From positions 1,054,001-1,118,000 of the forward strand of contig NZ_CP095050.1 of assembly GCF_022921075.1 (NCBI RefSeq): DNA of 64,000 bases, given 5' to 3'. This DNA comes from Hymenobacter sp. 5317J-9. Its GTDB lineage: Bacteria; Bacteroidota; Bacteroidia; Cytophagales; Hymenobacteraceae. The notes beneath the pieces are model-generated. The model did no database searches and was not told where the DNA came from. It saw only the letters and a list, made by a program, of their open reading frames with translations. Shown here piece by piece: positions 53,313 to 63,422 of this stretch (position 1 is the stretch's first letter; the number at the start of each line of letters is the position of its first letter). A program made the translations under genes and the position numbers.

Positions 53313-56126
53313 ATGACAATACGTTTTTCCCTTCCCTACCGCACCGTGTTCGGCCAGCGTTTGGCCGTGTGTGGCTCGCGGCCCGAGCTGGGCGGCTGGC
53401 AGCTGGCCAGTGCCGCACCCCTGCACTACGACGAAGCCACGACCTGCTGGAGCCTCGACCTGGAAGTGCCCGATGCCGCCGGCAGCCTCTCCTATAAGTA
53501 CGTACTGCTCGACGCCAACACCGGCGCTCAGCACTGGGAGCACGGCCCCAATCGCGCCGTGGCCTACGACCCCGCCCGCGCCCAGCGCCTGCGCCTGGCC
53601 GACTACTGGCGCGCCCCGGCCCAGCCCGAAAACGAGCTGCTGACCGCCGCCTTCACCAAAGCCCTGTTCCGCCGCCCCGGCGCCCCGGCGCCAACCGAAG
53701 CCCTGGCAGCCAAAACCAAAAAGGCTACTAAAGCACCCAAAGCCGCGAAGGCCACTGAAGCTGCCGAACCAGCCAGCACCTCTCAGCCGGCTGGTACCCC
53801 CCCAGCGGCCGGCGAAACCGTGTTTCAGCTGGTGGCGCCCCGTGTGGACCCGCACCTCAGCCTGTGCATCCTCGGCTCCGACCCCGCCCTCGGCGCCTGG
53901 GACAACACCAAAGCCCTCGTACTGACCGATGCTGCCTACCCCACCTGGAGCGGCCGCATCAAGCTGCAAAGCCCCGGCGAGGACTGCCACTATAAATACG
54001 CCATGTGGGACCCGGCCGCCGGCCACGCCCTCGACATGGAAGGCGGCGACAACCGCGTGGTGCCCGCCAATCAGGACCGCACCGCCGCCCGCGTCTTCAA
54101 CGACGAGGGCTACCGCTACCCCGACGCTTGGCGCGGGGCCGGCGTGGCGCTGCCCGTGTTTGCCATGCGCTCCGGGCAGGGCCTTGGGGTAGGGGAGTTC
54201 TCCGATTTGAAGCTGCTCACCGATTGGGCCGTGAAAACGGGACTGCAGTTGATTCAGATTCTGCCCATCAACGACACCACGGCCACCCACACCTGGGTCG
54301 ATTCTTACCCGTACGCGGCCATTTCGGTGTTTGCGCTGCACCCGCAGTTCATCCACCTCGAAGGCATTGCCGCGCTCAAGGACAAGAAGGCCGCCAAAGA
54401 GCTGGCCCAACTCAAGCAGGAGCTCAACGCCAAGGATTTCGTGGACTACGAGCCGGTAATGAACGCCAAGTGGAAGTTTCTCAAGCTGCTCTACAAGCAG
54501 GAGAAGCAGAACTTCCTGGCCGATGCCGGCTACCGCGCGTTCTACGCCAGCCAGGCCGAATGGCTGGTGCCCTACGCGGCTTTCTCAGCCCTGCGCGACC
54601 GGTTCGGCACCGCCGACTTCCAGCAGTGGCCTGAGGAGTTCCGCACCCCGCAAAACCTGGAAGCCCTGACCGCCGAAACCGCGCCCGACTACGACGAGTA
54701 CGGCCTGTTTTTCTTTGTGCAGTATCACCTCGACAAGCAGCTGTTGGCCGCCGTCGACTACGCCCGCGCCCACGGCGTGGTGCTGAAGGGCGACCTGCCC
54801 ATCGGCATCTACCGCCACTCGGTGGACGCCTGGACGCAGCCCGAGCTCTACCACATGGACCGCCAGGCCGGCGCCCCGCCCGACGATTTCTCCACCACCG
54901 GCCAGAACTGGCGCTTCCCCACCTACAACTGGGAGCGCATGGCCCAGGACGACTACAAGTGGTGGAAGCAGCGCATGGGCCATCTCGCCCGCTACTTCGA
55001 CACGCTGCGCATCGACCATATTCTGGGCTTCTTCCGCATCTGGGAGATGCCCATTGAGTCGGTGGAGGGCCTGCTGGGACATTTTTCGCCCGCGCTGCCG
55101 TTGCACCGCCACGAGATTGAGCGCCGCCTGGGCTGGTTCGACTACTCGCGCCTGTGCGAGCCCTACATCCGCTGGCACATGCTGCAGGACATCTTCCAGG
55201 GCGAAGCCCAGAACGTGTTCGACGAGTACATGTACGACGCCAGCTACGGCCGCATTCACCTGAAGGAGAATGTGGACGACCAGCGCAAGATTGAAGCCTA
55301 CATCGCCCAAAAAATAGCCGATTACCCCGAGCACACGGAATACTTCCAGTGGCTGCAAACCGGCTTGTTCAAGCTGGTGAACGAGGTGCTGTTTGTGCCG
55401 GCCGGCAACGACTTCTACCACCCGCGCATCACGCTCAACAAGAGCTACTCTTTCCGCGAGCTCGACAGCGACGAGGACCGCCGCCGCCTCTACGACGACA
55501 TCTACATCGACTTCTTCTTCCGGCGCCACGAGGAGTTCTGGCGCCAGCAGGGCCTCGTGAAACTGCCGCCCGTGCGCTACGCCACCGACATGCTCATCTG
55601 CGGCGAAGACCTGGGTATGGTGCCCGCCTCGGTGCCCGGCGTGATGAAGGAACTCGGCATCTTGGGCCTCCACATCCAGCGCATGCCTTCGGACCCGGCC
55701 ACCGAATTTGGGCATCCCGACGCGGCGCCTTACCTGAACGTGGTCACGACCAGCAGCCACGACATGAGCACCGTGCGCGGCTGGTGGGAAGAAGACCGGG
55801 TGCGTACCCAGCGCTTTTTCGAAACCATGCTCGGCCACTGGCGCGAGGTGGCGCCGTTCTACTGCGAGCCCTGGGTGGCGCGCGAAATCCTGGTGCAGCA
55901 CCTGCACTCGCCGGCCATGTGGGCCATTTTCCCGCTGCAGGATTTGCTGGCCATCGACGGCCACCTGCGCCGGGCCAACCCGCACGACGAGCAAATCAAC
56001 GTGCCCAGCAATCCGACCCATTTCTGGAAATACCGCCTCCACCTACCGCTCGAAGAGTTGGTGGATGCCGTTGGTTTCAACGAGCCGCTCCGGGCGCTGG
56101 TAGCCACCAGCGGCCGAAAAAAATAG
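53313..56126 (+). CDS. malQ: 4-alpha-glucanotransferase (amylomaltase, GH77) with two CBM20 domains
   Basis: This encodes a 937-residue protein, with no signal, so cytoplasmic. Two N-terminal starch-binding CBM20 domains (about 1-110: FGQRLAVCGSRPELGGW; about 155-260: LCILGSDPALGAWD) are joined by an Ala/Lys-rich linker of about 40 residues. The GH77 barrel follows with Asp568 in RIDHILGFFRIWEMP as nucleophile, Glu765 in GEDLGMVP as acid/base and Asp817 in SSHDMS. The enzyme transfers maltodextrin segments between alpha-1,4-glucans in maltose/glycogen metabolism. Bacteroidota MalQ with tandem CBM20 is known. No other glycogen genes are near. It ends at a strong terminator. Confidence 0.95.
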   Translation: MTIRFSLPYRTVFGQRLAVCGSRPELGGWQLASAAPLHYDEATTCWSLDLEVPDAAGSLSYKYVLLDANTGAQHWEHGPNRAVAYDPARAQRLRLADYWRAPAQPENELLTAAFTKALFRRPGAPAPTEALAAKTKKATKAPKAAKATEAAEPASTSQPAGTPPAAGETVFQLVAPRVDPHLSLCILGSDPALGAWDNTKALVLTDAAYPTWSGRIKLQSPGEDCHYKYAMWDPAAGHALDMEGGDNRVVPANQDRTAARVFNDEGYRYPDAWRGAGVALPVFAMRSGQGLGVGEFSDLKLLTDWAVKTGLQLIQILPINDTTATHTWVDSYPYAAISVFALHPQFIHLEGIAALKDKKAAKELAQLKQELNAKDFVDYEPVMNAKWKFLKLLYKQEKQNFLADAGYRAFYASQAEWLVPYAAFSALRDRFGTADFQQWPEEFRTPQNLEALTAETAPDYDEYGLFFFVQYHLDKQLLAAVDYARAHGVVLKGDLPIGIYRHSVDAWTQPELYHMDRQAGAPPDDFSTTGQNWRFPTYNWERMAQDDYKWWKQRMGHLARYFDTLRIDHILGFFRIWEMPIESVEGLLGHFSPALPLHRHEIERRLGWFDYSRLCEPYIRWHMLQDIFQGEAQNVFDEYMYDASYGRIHLKENVDDQRKIEAYIAQKIADYPEHTEYFQWLQTGLFKLVNEVLFVPAGNDFYHPRITLNKSYSFRELDSDEDRRRLYDDIYIDFFFRRHEEFWRQQGLVKLPPVRYATDMLICGEDLGMVPASVPGVMKELGILGLHIQRMPSDPATEFGHPDAAPYLNVVTTSSHDMSTVRGWWEEDRVRTQRFFETMLGHWREVAPFYCEPWVAREILVQHLHSPAMWAIFPLQDLLAIDGHLRRANPHDEQINVPSNPTHFWKYRLHLPLEELVDAVGFNEPLRALVATSGRKK

Positions 56127-56161
56127 TGCCTTTGCAAATCCGGAAGCCACTTCCGGTTCGT

Positions 56162-56192
56162 AAAAAAAAGCCCGCAATTGCGGGCTTTTTTT
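56162..56192 (+). terminator. Rho-independent terminator of malQ
   Basis: AAAAAAGCCCGCA and TGCGGGCTTTTTT form a perfect stem with an AT tri-base loop centre and A/T tails on both sides, 36 bases after the malQ stop. Confidence 0.92.
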
Positions 56193-56581
56193 GTGTTCAG
56201 ACAGTTGAAGCGGTAGGTGTTAAAATAGAATATTTTTTATAAAAAAATTTCATGAGAGATTTTAAGTAAGTATAATATATGGGTTTTGTGATAATGAATG
56301 GATGGCCGAAAGAGGGATTTATGGTCAGTAGAATAATGGTTAAAAGCTGAAGTTGGTCGGGTGTAAGCCGTTGTTCATCGAATATTAACTAGCGACAATA
56401 AAAAAAGAATGGTACTTTTGGGGGCTAGAAAAGGTTACGTTTTGGCAGAAATTTTAATTAAAGCAGTCGATTACCCGGCGTTGGCCCCTAGCCTGATGCC
56501 CTTCTGATTTTTCATTGGCAGCTTTTGGCCGCCCACATCATAAGCACAACTGAATTCACTACATTTTTACCCTTTCCCATT
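56193..56581 (+). promoter_or_regulatory. AT-rich leader of the DUF11 surface gene
   Basis: These 390 bases are strongly AT-rich up to about 56470, against a GC-rich genome, and no gene is supported. TACTTTTG at 56413-56420 matches the Bacteroidota -7 element TAnnTTTG exactly, about 160 bases before the start codon, though no TTTG lies at the usual distance upstream. A long untranslated leader would follow. Confidence 0.4.
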
Positions 56582-59500
56582 ATGAGGATTTCCTTACCAT
56601 CTAGGTTGGCTACTTCGGTGGCCGAGCCGTTGCGGCGCACCGTTAATCGAGCCGGTTCGTCGTTCCGGTGGGGCGCCGGTTTGTTAGGGCTATTGTTGGC
56701 AGGCAGTGCTTCGGACGCCTCCGCACAGACCTGCAACCAGGTAGTTACTTTCAACTACACCAACGCAACGCCGGACGGCAGCCGCACCACGGGGTCGGAC
56801 AAGGTGAGCAGCGGCTCGCCGGGCACTTCCGTTACCTACAGCAACTACACCGGCAGTGCCGGCGCCGCCATCAACACGTTTGCCGTGGGCGCCAACGCCG
56901 TGCTCGGCACGGGCAAGTTCCTGGTGTGGCAGCGCAACGTGACCGGCGGCGGCCCCACCTCCGACGTGGCCACCGTGGTGTACACCTTCAGCCGGCCGGT
57001 GAATAACCTCACCATGACGTTTACGGACGTTGACAAAGACCTGGTAAACGGCAGCTTTATCGACCGGCTTACCCTGGATGCCTACCCCACGGCTACCGGC
57101 GGCACGCTGATTGACCTGGCGCCCAGCAATTTTTCGGGCCCGGGCATCAACAACAACATCCAGAAGTTTGTGGGCAACGGCAGCACGGCTACCGCGACCT
57201 CCGACCCCGTTTACAAGCGAAACGCCATCACGGGCATCGCCGTGAGCAATGGCATCACGACCGGCGACATCACGGTGAGCTTCCCCGGCACGGTGCAGCG
57301 CATCGAGTTCACCTACGAGAACATCGCGCCCTTCGCCACCAATACCACCGACCGCACCCACACCATCGGCTTCGAGTTCCTGACCTTCTGCGCCCAGGCC
57401 GATGTGTACGCCAACTTCACTGCTGGCCCCACCACGGGCCTGCCCAGCGGCACCAATACCTTCACGGTGAACTTTGGCAACAGCGGCCCCGAGTCGTCGA
57501 CCACCACCACCCGTTCGGTGACCATCCCGGCCGGCGCCACGGTGACGAGCACCGGCGGCGGCACGCTGGTAGGCAACACGCTGAGCTTCCCCACCATCGC
57601 CTCTACTTCGGGCACGAACACCTCGTTCACGTACTCGTACACGCTGCCGGCTGTGCCGGGCATTTATTATGCCCCCAACACGGCCACCACCACCACCAGT
57701 GCCAGCCAGAACGGCACCACGGCCAACGATACCGACTCCCGCACGACGCTGGTGGCGCCGGTCACGGACGTGGCCACTACCATCAGCGGCCCGGCTTCCA
57801 TCACGCAGGGCAACCTGATTACGCTGAACGTAACGACTTCCAACCTGGGCGCCCTGCCCACGGCCGAAGTCGTGCAAACCGTGGCACTACCCGCCAACCT
57901 GACCAATGTGTTCGTCTCGAACAACGGCACGTATGATGCAGCCAGCGGCACCGTGACGTTCCCCACCTTGGCTACGCTCGGCGCCGGCCAGACGGTGGCC
58001 AACACCATCAGCTTCAAGGCCACGGGCTCGGATTTTGGCCCCATTGCTCGGGTTAGCCTCGCTGCCGGCAACAGCAGCGACTCCAATACCGCCAACAATA
58101 CGGCTTACTACAACGGCTCGGCAGGCATCACCAACGTGCAGTTCAACTACCCGCCCACGAACCCGCTGGTGGCCAACCTGAACACCACCATTTCGGCCTC
58201 GGCCCAGACGGTAAACGCCGGTAACCAGGTAACACTGACTGTTGTGGCCGCCAACGCCGGCCCTTCGCCCGCTACCAACGTGGTGGAACTCGTGCAACTG
58301 CTGCCCGGCCTCACGGGGCTGCAGCTAGACGGCGCCAGCGGCACCCCCAGCGGCAATACCGTGAACTTCGCCAGCGGTGCTCAGTACAACACCACCACGG
58401 GCCTGCTGACCCTGCCGGCCATTACGACCCTGGCCAGCGCCAGCTCGCAGAGCTATAGCATTAAGTTTAACGCACCGACCAACGTGGGCGACGGCGGCAT
58501 GCTGCTGACGGCTTCGGTGGGCGCAACGACGACTTCCTCGGCGACCATAACCGTGGACCCGATAGTGGCCGACAACGCGGCTTCGACCAAAGTGAACGTG
58601 GTGCCGAACGCCGACGTGGCCGCTTCCATCGCCGGCCTGGGTTCGGTGCTGCTGGGCCAGGAAGTTCGTTACACGGCTTTCTTCACGAACAACGGCCCCT
58701 CGACTGCTGTCAACCTGATTCCGACGGTGCAACTGCCCGCCGGCCTGACGGGCGTGAGCACGGACGGCACTTACAACAGCGGCACGGGCGTGGTAACGTT
58801 CCCCGCCATTGAAACCAGCCCGGTTGGCATCACGCAGGTATACACGGTGAGCTTCACGCCCACCACGGTGGGCAGCTACCCGGCCACGGCCAGCGTAACG
58901 ACCAGTTCGGTTGACGGTACCTACGCCAACAACTCGGCCAGCGCCACCACCACGGTAGCAGCTTCGGCCGACCTGACGGTGCGCCTGAATGGCCCCTCGA
59001 CGGTGGCCGTGAACGGCCCGGTGACGTACGTGGCCGAAACCACCAACAACGGCCCCTCGACTTCCGGCACGGTGACCACCACCATTCAGCTGCCGGCAAA
59101 CCTTGCCGCTGCGCCCACGCTGAGCCCCAACGGGGTGTACACCGCTTCGACGGGTATTGTGACCTTTACCAACGCTGCGTTGGTAAGCGGCGCCACGGTG
59201 GCAAACGCCGCCACCTTTGTGAACCCGCAGGCACTCAACAGCCAGTTGACCAGCACGGCGCAGGTTACCGGCGCTACCGTGACGGACCCGGTTTCTACCA
59301 ACAATTCTGCCACCACCGCTTCGGTAAACGTGACGGCCTCGGCCAACACGGGCATTAGCATGTTTACCACGCTTACGCCCAACGTTACCACGGTGGCCCC
59401 GGGTGGGTCGGTGACTTACACCGTCGTGTTTGATAACAACAACGGCACCAACACCGCCAACAACGTGGTGCAGCGTCTGTACCTGCCCCCTGGCACGGTG

Positions 59501-61435
59501 GTAACCGGTACCAGCACCGGCGCTGGCACCTATAACCAGACCACGGGCGTCTACACGTTCAGCGGCACCAGCCTGAGCTCCAACGGCGGGAACGCCCGCG
59601 ATACCTACACGGTGACGGTGACGGCCCCCACGGTGGGTACGCTGTACGCTGTGTCGGCAGTAGCTGGTCCTTACAACGAGGGCACAACGGCCGCCGCTGC
59701 GGCCGATAACTACGCTTACCGCACGGTGACCCTCACGCCTACGGTTGCTCCCACGGCTTACGACGTGACCACTTCCATCAGCGGCCCCGATGCAGCTCTG
59801 CCCAACACGACGCTGACCTATACGGTGCAAACGCTGAACAACGGCCCGGCTACCGCTCCTTCGGTGGTGCAGACCGTGACGCTGCTCAACGGCGTGACGG
59901 CCAGCAACATCACCGGCGGTGGTGTGCAGACCGGCAACACCATTACCTTCCCCGCCATCACGAACCAAGTGCCCGGCCCGGCCGGTGAGGTTATCAACAC
60001 CTTCACCATTTCGATGAATGCCCCCGGCACGGGCGGTACCTTCGTCTCGGCCAACGTGACCGCCACCGGCGAAAGCAACACCGGTAACAACCAGGCCAGC
60101 GTGACCACCCAGCCGCTGAACCAGCCCCCGTACGCCGCCAATGTGGTGAACGCACTGCAGTCGCCCCAGGGCAACACGGCCGGCGCCCTGAACATCTCGC
60201 CGCTGGTGGGCACCGACGACAATACGGTTACCAGCTACGTGCTGACGAGCCTCCCGAACGCCACCACGCAGGGCACGCTTTACTACAACAATGGCGGCAC
60301 CTACACGGCCATCACGAGCACCTCGGTGTCGCTGACCCCCACCCAAGCTGCCTCGCTGCGCTTCGACCCCGTGTCGACGTTCACCGGCAACGTGTTCTTC
60401 ACCTACGCGGCCATCGACAACGGCAACTTGCAGAGCCTCGACGCCCTCTACACCATCCGCGTGGGCCAGGACAACGCCGCTCTTTACACCGTGCTGCCGG
60501 CCAAAGGCGGTTCGGCTGCCAACGGCTTCACCAAGTACCTGAACGGCGACGTGATTGCCTACGTGTACGACCTCAACGGGGCTCGGTACAACTCGTCGGG
60601 CCAGCTCTATAACACCACCACCGGCGTGCTGGCTACCGGCGCCGCCAATGGCCTGGCCACCACCGGCACCAACGCCACCACCACTCCCGCCGCCACCACG
60701 CAGCTGAGCAACATCGGCGTCTCCCTGAATGCCGCCACCGGCCTCTTCACCGTGACGGACCGCACCAAGCTGGTGGCCGGCACCTATACCATTCCGGTGA
60801 CCACCACCGACCTGTTCGGCGGCGTGACCGTGAACAACGTGAGCTTCACCATCGGCGCGGCTCCGCTGCCCGTCGAGCTGAAAGAGTTTGCCGTGACGGC
60901 CGTGAAAAACATCGACGCCGCCCTGACCTGGACCACGGCTTCGGAGAAGAACAACGACCACTTCGACGTGGAGCGTAGCTTCAACGGTTCCGACTTCGTG
61001 AAAATCGCGCAGGTGAAAGGCCAGGGCACGACCTCGGCCGGCTCTACCTACGCCCTGACCGATGCCGGCGCCGGTGCCAAAGCCACGGGCCGGGTGTACT
61101 ACCGCCTGCTGCAGGTAGACACCGACGGCACGAGCACCTACTCGCCGGTGCGCACGGTGGCCTTCACCAAGAGCGCCGTTGAGCTGGGCATCGCCCTCTC
61201 GCCGAACCCCGCCTCGGGCAACACGCAACTCGACCTGACCTCGCTGCCCGCCGGCACCTACCAGGTGAGCGTGCTCGACGCCATGGGCCGCACTGTGCTG
61301 GGCAAAGTGCTGCCCGCCGGCCTAGCGCACGCCCTCGACCTGAACACCATCGCCAGCGGCACCTACGTGGTGCTGGTGCGTGGCCAGAACGGCGGCCAGG
61401 TAGTGAACCTGACCAAGCGCCTCGTGAAAGAATAA
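56582..61435 (+). CDS. Large DUF11-repeat surface protein, T9SS cargo
   Basis: This encodes 1617 residues from ATG 56582; the Met is followed by a long basic n-region and a hydrophobic core (WGAGLLGLLLAGSASDASA), unusually extended for a signal. After a beta-sandwich domain (about 45-275) come seven DUF11/CARDB-like repeats, each beginning like ADVAASI ... VxYTxxxTNNGPSTA ... VQLPAGL. A Ig/cadherin-like domain (PPYAANVVNALQSPQG) follows, then the linker LPVELKEFAVTAVKN ... RTVAF and a T9SS type A sorting domain (LSPNPASG ... KRLVKE). There is no catalytic motif. A cell-surface adhesive or structural role is inferred. It has its own AT-rich promoter region and a terminator downstream. Confidence 0.88.
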   Translation: MRISLPSRLATSVAEPLRRTVNRAGSSFRWGAGLLGLLLAGSASDASAQTCNQVVTFNYTNATPDGSRTTGSDKVSSGSPGTSVTYSNYTGSAGAAINTFAVGANAVLGTGKFLVWQRNVTGGGPTSDVATVVYTFSRPVNNLTMTFTDVDKDLVNGSFIDRLTLDAYPTATGGTLIDLAPSNFSGPGINNNIQKFVGNGSTATATSDPVYKRNAITGIAVSNGITTGDITVSFPGTVQRIEFTYENIAPFATNTTDRTHTIGFEFLTFCAQADVYANFTAGPTTGLPSGTNTFTVNFGNSGPESSTTTTRSVTIPAGATVTSTGGGTLVGNTLSFPTIASTSGTNTSFTYSYTLPAVPGIYYAPNTATTTTSASQNGTTANDTDSRTTLVAPVTDVATTISGPASITQGNLITLNVTTSNLGALPTAEVVQTVALPANLTNVFVSNNGTYDAASGTVTFPTLATLGAGQTVANTISFKATGSDFGPIARVSLAAGNSSDSNTANNTAYYNGSAGITNVQFNYPPTNPLVANLNTTISASAQTVNAGNQVTLTVVAANAGPSPATNVVELVQLLPGLTGLQLDGASGTPSGNTVNFASGAQYNTTTGLLTLPAITTLASASSQSYSIKFNAPTNVGDGGMLLTASVGATTTSSATITVDPIVADNAASTKVNVVPNADVAASIAGLGSVLLGQEVRYTAFFTNNGPSTAVNLIPTVQLPAGLTGVSTDGTYNSGTGVVTFPAIETSPVGITQVYTVSFTPTTVGSYPATASVTTSSVDGTYANNSASATTTVAASADLTVRLNGPSTVAVNGPVTYVAETTNNGPSTSGTVTTTIQLPANLAAAPTLSPNGVYTASTGIVTFTNAALVSGATVANAATFVNPQALNSQLTSTAQVTGATVTDPVSTNNSATTASVNVTASANTGISMFTTLTPNVTTVAPGGSVTYTVVFDNNNGTNTANNVVQRLYLPPGTVVTGTSTGAGTYNQTTGVYTFSGTSLSSNGGNARDTYTVTVTAPTVGTLYAVSAVAGPYNEGTTAAAAADNYAYRTVTLTPTVAPTAYDVTTSISGPDAALPNTTLTYTVQTLNNGPATAPSVVQTVTLLNGVTASNITGGGVQTGNTITFPAITNQVPGPAGEVINTFTISMNAPGTGGTFVSANVTATGESNTGNNQASVTTQPLNQPPYAANVVNALQSPQGNTAGALNISPLVGTDDNTVTSYVLTSLPNATTQGTLYYNNGGTYTAITSTSVSLTPTQAASLRFDPVSTFTGNVFFTYAAIDNGNLQSLDALYTIRVGQDNAALYTVLPAKGGSAANGFTKYLNGDVIAYVYDLNGARYNSSGQLYNTTTGVLATGAANGLATTGTNATTTPAATTQLSNIGVSLNAATGLFTVTDRTKLVAGTYTIPVTTTDLFGGVTVNNVSFTIGAAPLPVELKEFAVTAVKNIDAALTWTTASEKNNDHFDVERSFNGSDFVKIAQVKGQGTTSAGSTYALTDAGAGAKATGRVYYRLLQVDTDGTSTYSPVRTVAFTKSAVELGIALSPNPASGNTQLDLTSLPAGTYQVSVLDAMGRTVLGKVLPAGLAHALDLNTIASGTYVVLVRGQNGGQVVNLTKRLVKE

Positions 61436-61465
61436 CGCACGAGCGACAGCCGGCTTGCTGGCAAA

Positions 61466-61503
61466 TGAAAAAGCCCTCCCCATGTCGGGGAGGGCTTTTT
61501 TTA
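61466..61503. terminator. Rho-independent terminator
   Basis: AAAAGCCCTCCCC pairs with GGGGAGGGCTTTTTTT around a five-base loop, 30 bases after the DUF11 gene stop. Confidence 0.9.
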
Positions 61504-61583
61504 TGGCTGCCAGGACCGCCAACGTAACCCCGGGGCCATCCGGCGGGTTAGACCAACCCGGACAGGGCTTGATTTTGACTTTG

Positions 61584-62504
61584 ATGCAATACGACGTGTT
61601 GATAATTGGCGCGGGCAGCGCCGGGCTGGCGGCGGCCCTCACGCTGGGGCGCTGCCTGCGCCGGGTGCTGCTGGCCGACGGCGGCCGCCCGCGCAACGAA
61701 TGCTCGCCCGGCGTGCACGGCTTCCTCACCCGCGACGGCGTGACGCCGGCCGAGCTGCTACGCCTGGGCCACGAGCAGCTGCGCCCCTACGAAACCGTGG
61801 AGGTGCAGTGCGTGCGCATCGAGCGCGTGGTGCCGGAGGCGGGCGGCTTCCGGGCCACCGGCTGCGGCACAGCCGACGACGCGCCGCTCAGCATCACGGC
61901 CCGGCGGGTGCTGCTGGCCACCGGCGTGGCCGACGTGTTGCCGCCGCTGCCGGGCTTTCGGGAGCTGTGGGGGCGGGGCGTGCTGCACTGCCCGTACTGC
62001 CACGGCTGGGAGGTGCGGGGCCAGCCCCTGGCCGTGTACGGGCAGGGCCGCACCGTGACGGGCCTGGCCCTGCTGGTGAGCCGCTGGAGCCCGGACGTGG
62101 TGGTGGTGACCGACGGCCCCGGGCACCTCACGCCCAACGCCCGGCGCCGCCTGCGTCGCCACCACATTCGCGTCAACGAGGAGCCCATTGCCCGGCTCAT
62201 TGGTACCAAGGAGCGCGACTTGCACTGCATCGAGTTTGCGGATGGCAGCCGGCTGGAACGGGCTGCCGTGTTCCTGCACGCGCCGCAGCTGCAGCGCAGC
62301 GCCCTAGCCGAGGAAATGGGCGCCCGCATCACCAGCAAAGGTGCCGTGTGGGTCGACTCGGGCCTGCAAACATCGGTGCCCTACGTGTATGCCGCCGGCG
62401 ACACCACGCCCGGCGCCCAGCAGGCCCTGATAGCCGCCGCCGAGGGCAACCGGGCCGCCATTCTCATCAACGAAAGCCTGACGCGCGAGGAGTGCCCGCG
62501 CTGA
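61584..62504 (+). CDS. NAD(P)/FAD-dependent oxidoreductase, thioredoxin-reductase-like
   Basis: This encodes 306 residues from ATG 61584; the longer frame upstream runs through the terminator and is rejected. FAD-binding VLIIGAGSAGLAAALTLGR, a central C-P-Y-C-H-G at residues 136-141 in the position of the thioredoxin reductase CxxC, and the C-terminal YAAGDTTPGAQQALIAAAEG motif are present. The NADPH-binding glycine motif is altered to VYGQGRTVTG. Proteins with CPYCHGWE form a branch of low-molecular-weight reductases whose partner is usually not thioredoxin; the substrate is unknown. It converges on the ECF sigma factor gene 6 bases away. Confidence 0.85.
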   Translation: MQYDVLIIGAGSAGLAAALTLGRCLRRVLLADGGRPRNECSPGVHGFLTRDGVTPAELLRLGHEQLRPYETVEVQCVRIERVVPEAGGFRATGCGTADDAPLSITARRVLLATGVADVLPPLPGFRELWGRGVLHCPYCHGWEVRGQPLAVYGQGRTVTGLALLVSRWSPDVVVVTDGPGHLTPNARRRLRRHHIRVNEEPIARLIGTKERDLHCIEFADGSRLERAAVFLHAPQLQRSALAEEMGARITSKGAVWVDSGLQTSVPYVYAAGDTTPGAQQALIAAAEGNRAAILINESLTREECPR

Positions 62505-62510
62505 GCCGCG

Positions 62511-63065
62511 CTACCGCACGAGCTGCGACAGCACCTGCAAGGCGGCGCGGGCGCGCGTCTTGACGGTGGCCACCGGGATGCCGAGCTGCTCGGCGGCTTC
62601 GGCCTGGGTGCAGCCGCCGAAGTACAGCAGGTCGATGACTTCGCGCTGGCGGGGCTTGAGGCGCAGCACAAATTCGCGCAGGCCGATGTGCTCGGGGTTG
62701 AACGAGGCAGGCGCCTGGGCCCGTTGGGCCCCGCCCACTTCTAGGGAGCGGGTGCCGCTATGGAAACGGTGGCGCGGGCTGCGCAGGGCATCGATGGCCT
62801 GGTTGCAGCACACCCGCACCATCCAGGTGAAGAGGCGTCCGCGGTCGGCATCGTAGCGGTCAATGCTCAGCCACACCTTCAGCAGACCTTCCTGCAGCAC
62901 GTCCTGGGCGAGGTTTTCATCGCGCACCAGGCGGAAAATAACAGCGAACAGATTGCGGGAATAACGGTCATGAAGGAGTTGGAGAGCTTGTTCGTCGCGG
63001 GCCAGGAGGCGCTGCACCAGCAATTCCTCCTCGGCCGCCGCCAGCAGCGCCAGGGTTGATTTCAT
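62511..63065 (-). CDS. ECF-type RNA polymerase sigma factor
   Basis: This encodes 184 residues from ATG 63065 (nine upstream codons rejected). Sigma region 2 is seen in ALQLLHDRYSRNLFAVIFRLVRDENLAQDVLQEGLLKVW (shown split in place by context; key residues Asp-Val-Leu-Gln-Glu), and region 4 in RQREVIDLLYFGGCTQAEAAEQLGI with a helix-turn-helix ending VATVKTRARAAL. This form resembles the SigK/RpoE-type group often paired with an anti-sigma (RskA/RsiW-like) gene downstream. Here the downstream neighbour is a convergent flavoprotein, so no anti-sigma is next to it. Likely controls an envelope or oxidative stress regulon. Confidence 0.9.
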   Translation of the reverse strand: MKSTLALLAAAEEELLVQRLLARDEQALQLLHDRYSRNLFAVIFRLVRDENLAQDVLQEGLLKVWLSIDRYDADRGRLFTWMVRVCCNQAIDALRSPRHRFHSGTRSLEVGGAQRAQAPASFNPEHIGLREFVLRLKPRQREVIDLLYFGGCTQAEAAEQLGIPVATVKTRARAALQVLSQLVR

Positions 63066-63422
63066 ACGGGACAACAGCCGAAGCCAGCCCAAGCCCGGGC
63101 GGCATCGGTGTTAGGGATAGAAAATGTGGACTTGAATAGTAGGAGTTTAGAACGGATAAAGGCGAGGTAAGGCGATGACCGCAGCTATATAATTTTGGCC
63201 TGACGCCAAAGCTGGATAAGAATAGTAAGAGGTGGTGCAGCAGACCTACGGCAGGATGCGGGCAAGTGGATTGGCACGAAGAAGAAAACCCAGGGGCGCG
63301 GGGGGCACGCAGGCAGCCCGGGGCATCACATTTTTGCCCTTTAGCAAACAAGTAGGGGCCGGTGCGGCTTACGCTGTGCCCCGCGCCAACTCAACCGTAG
63401 CGCGGGGCCAGCTATTCTGCTT
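63066..63422. promoter_or_regulatory. Divergent control region, ECF sigma and hydrolase
   Basis: No gene supported in 357 bases. GCCCCGCGC (63378-63386) and GCGCGGGGC (63400-63408) form a 9-bp inverted repeat 15 bases before the hydrolase start, which could be an operator or a leader hairpin. The ECF promoter probably lies near 63110-63190. Confidence 0.4.
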
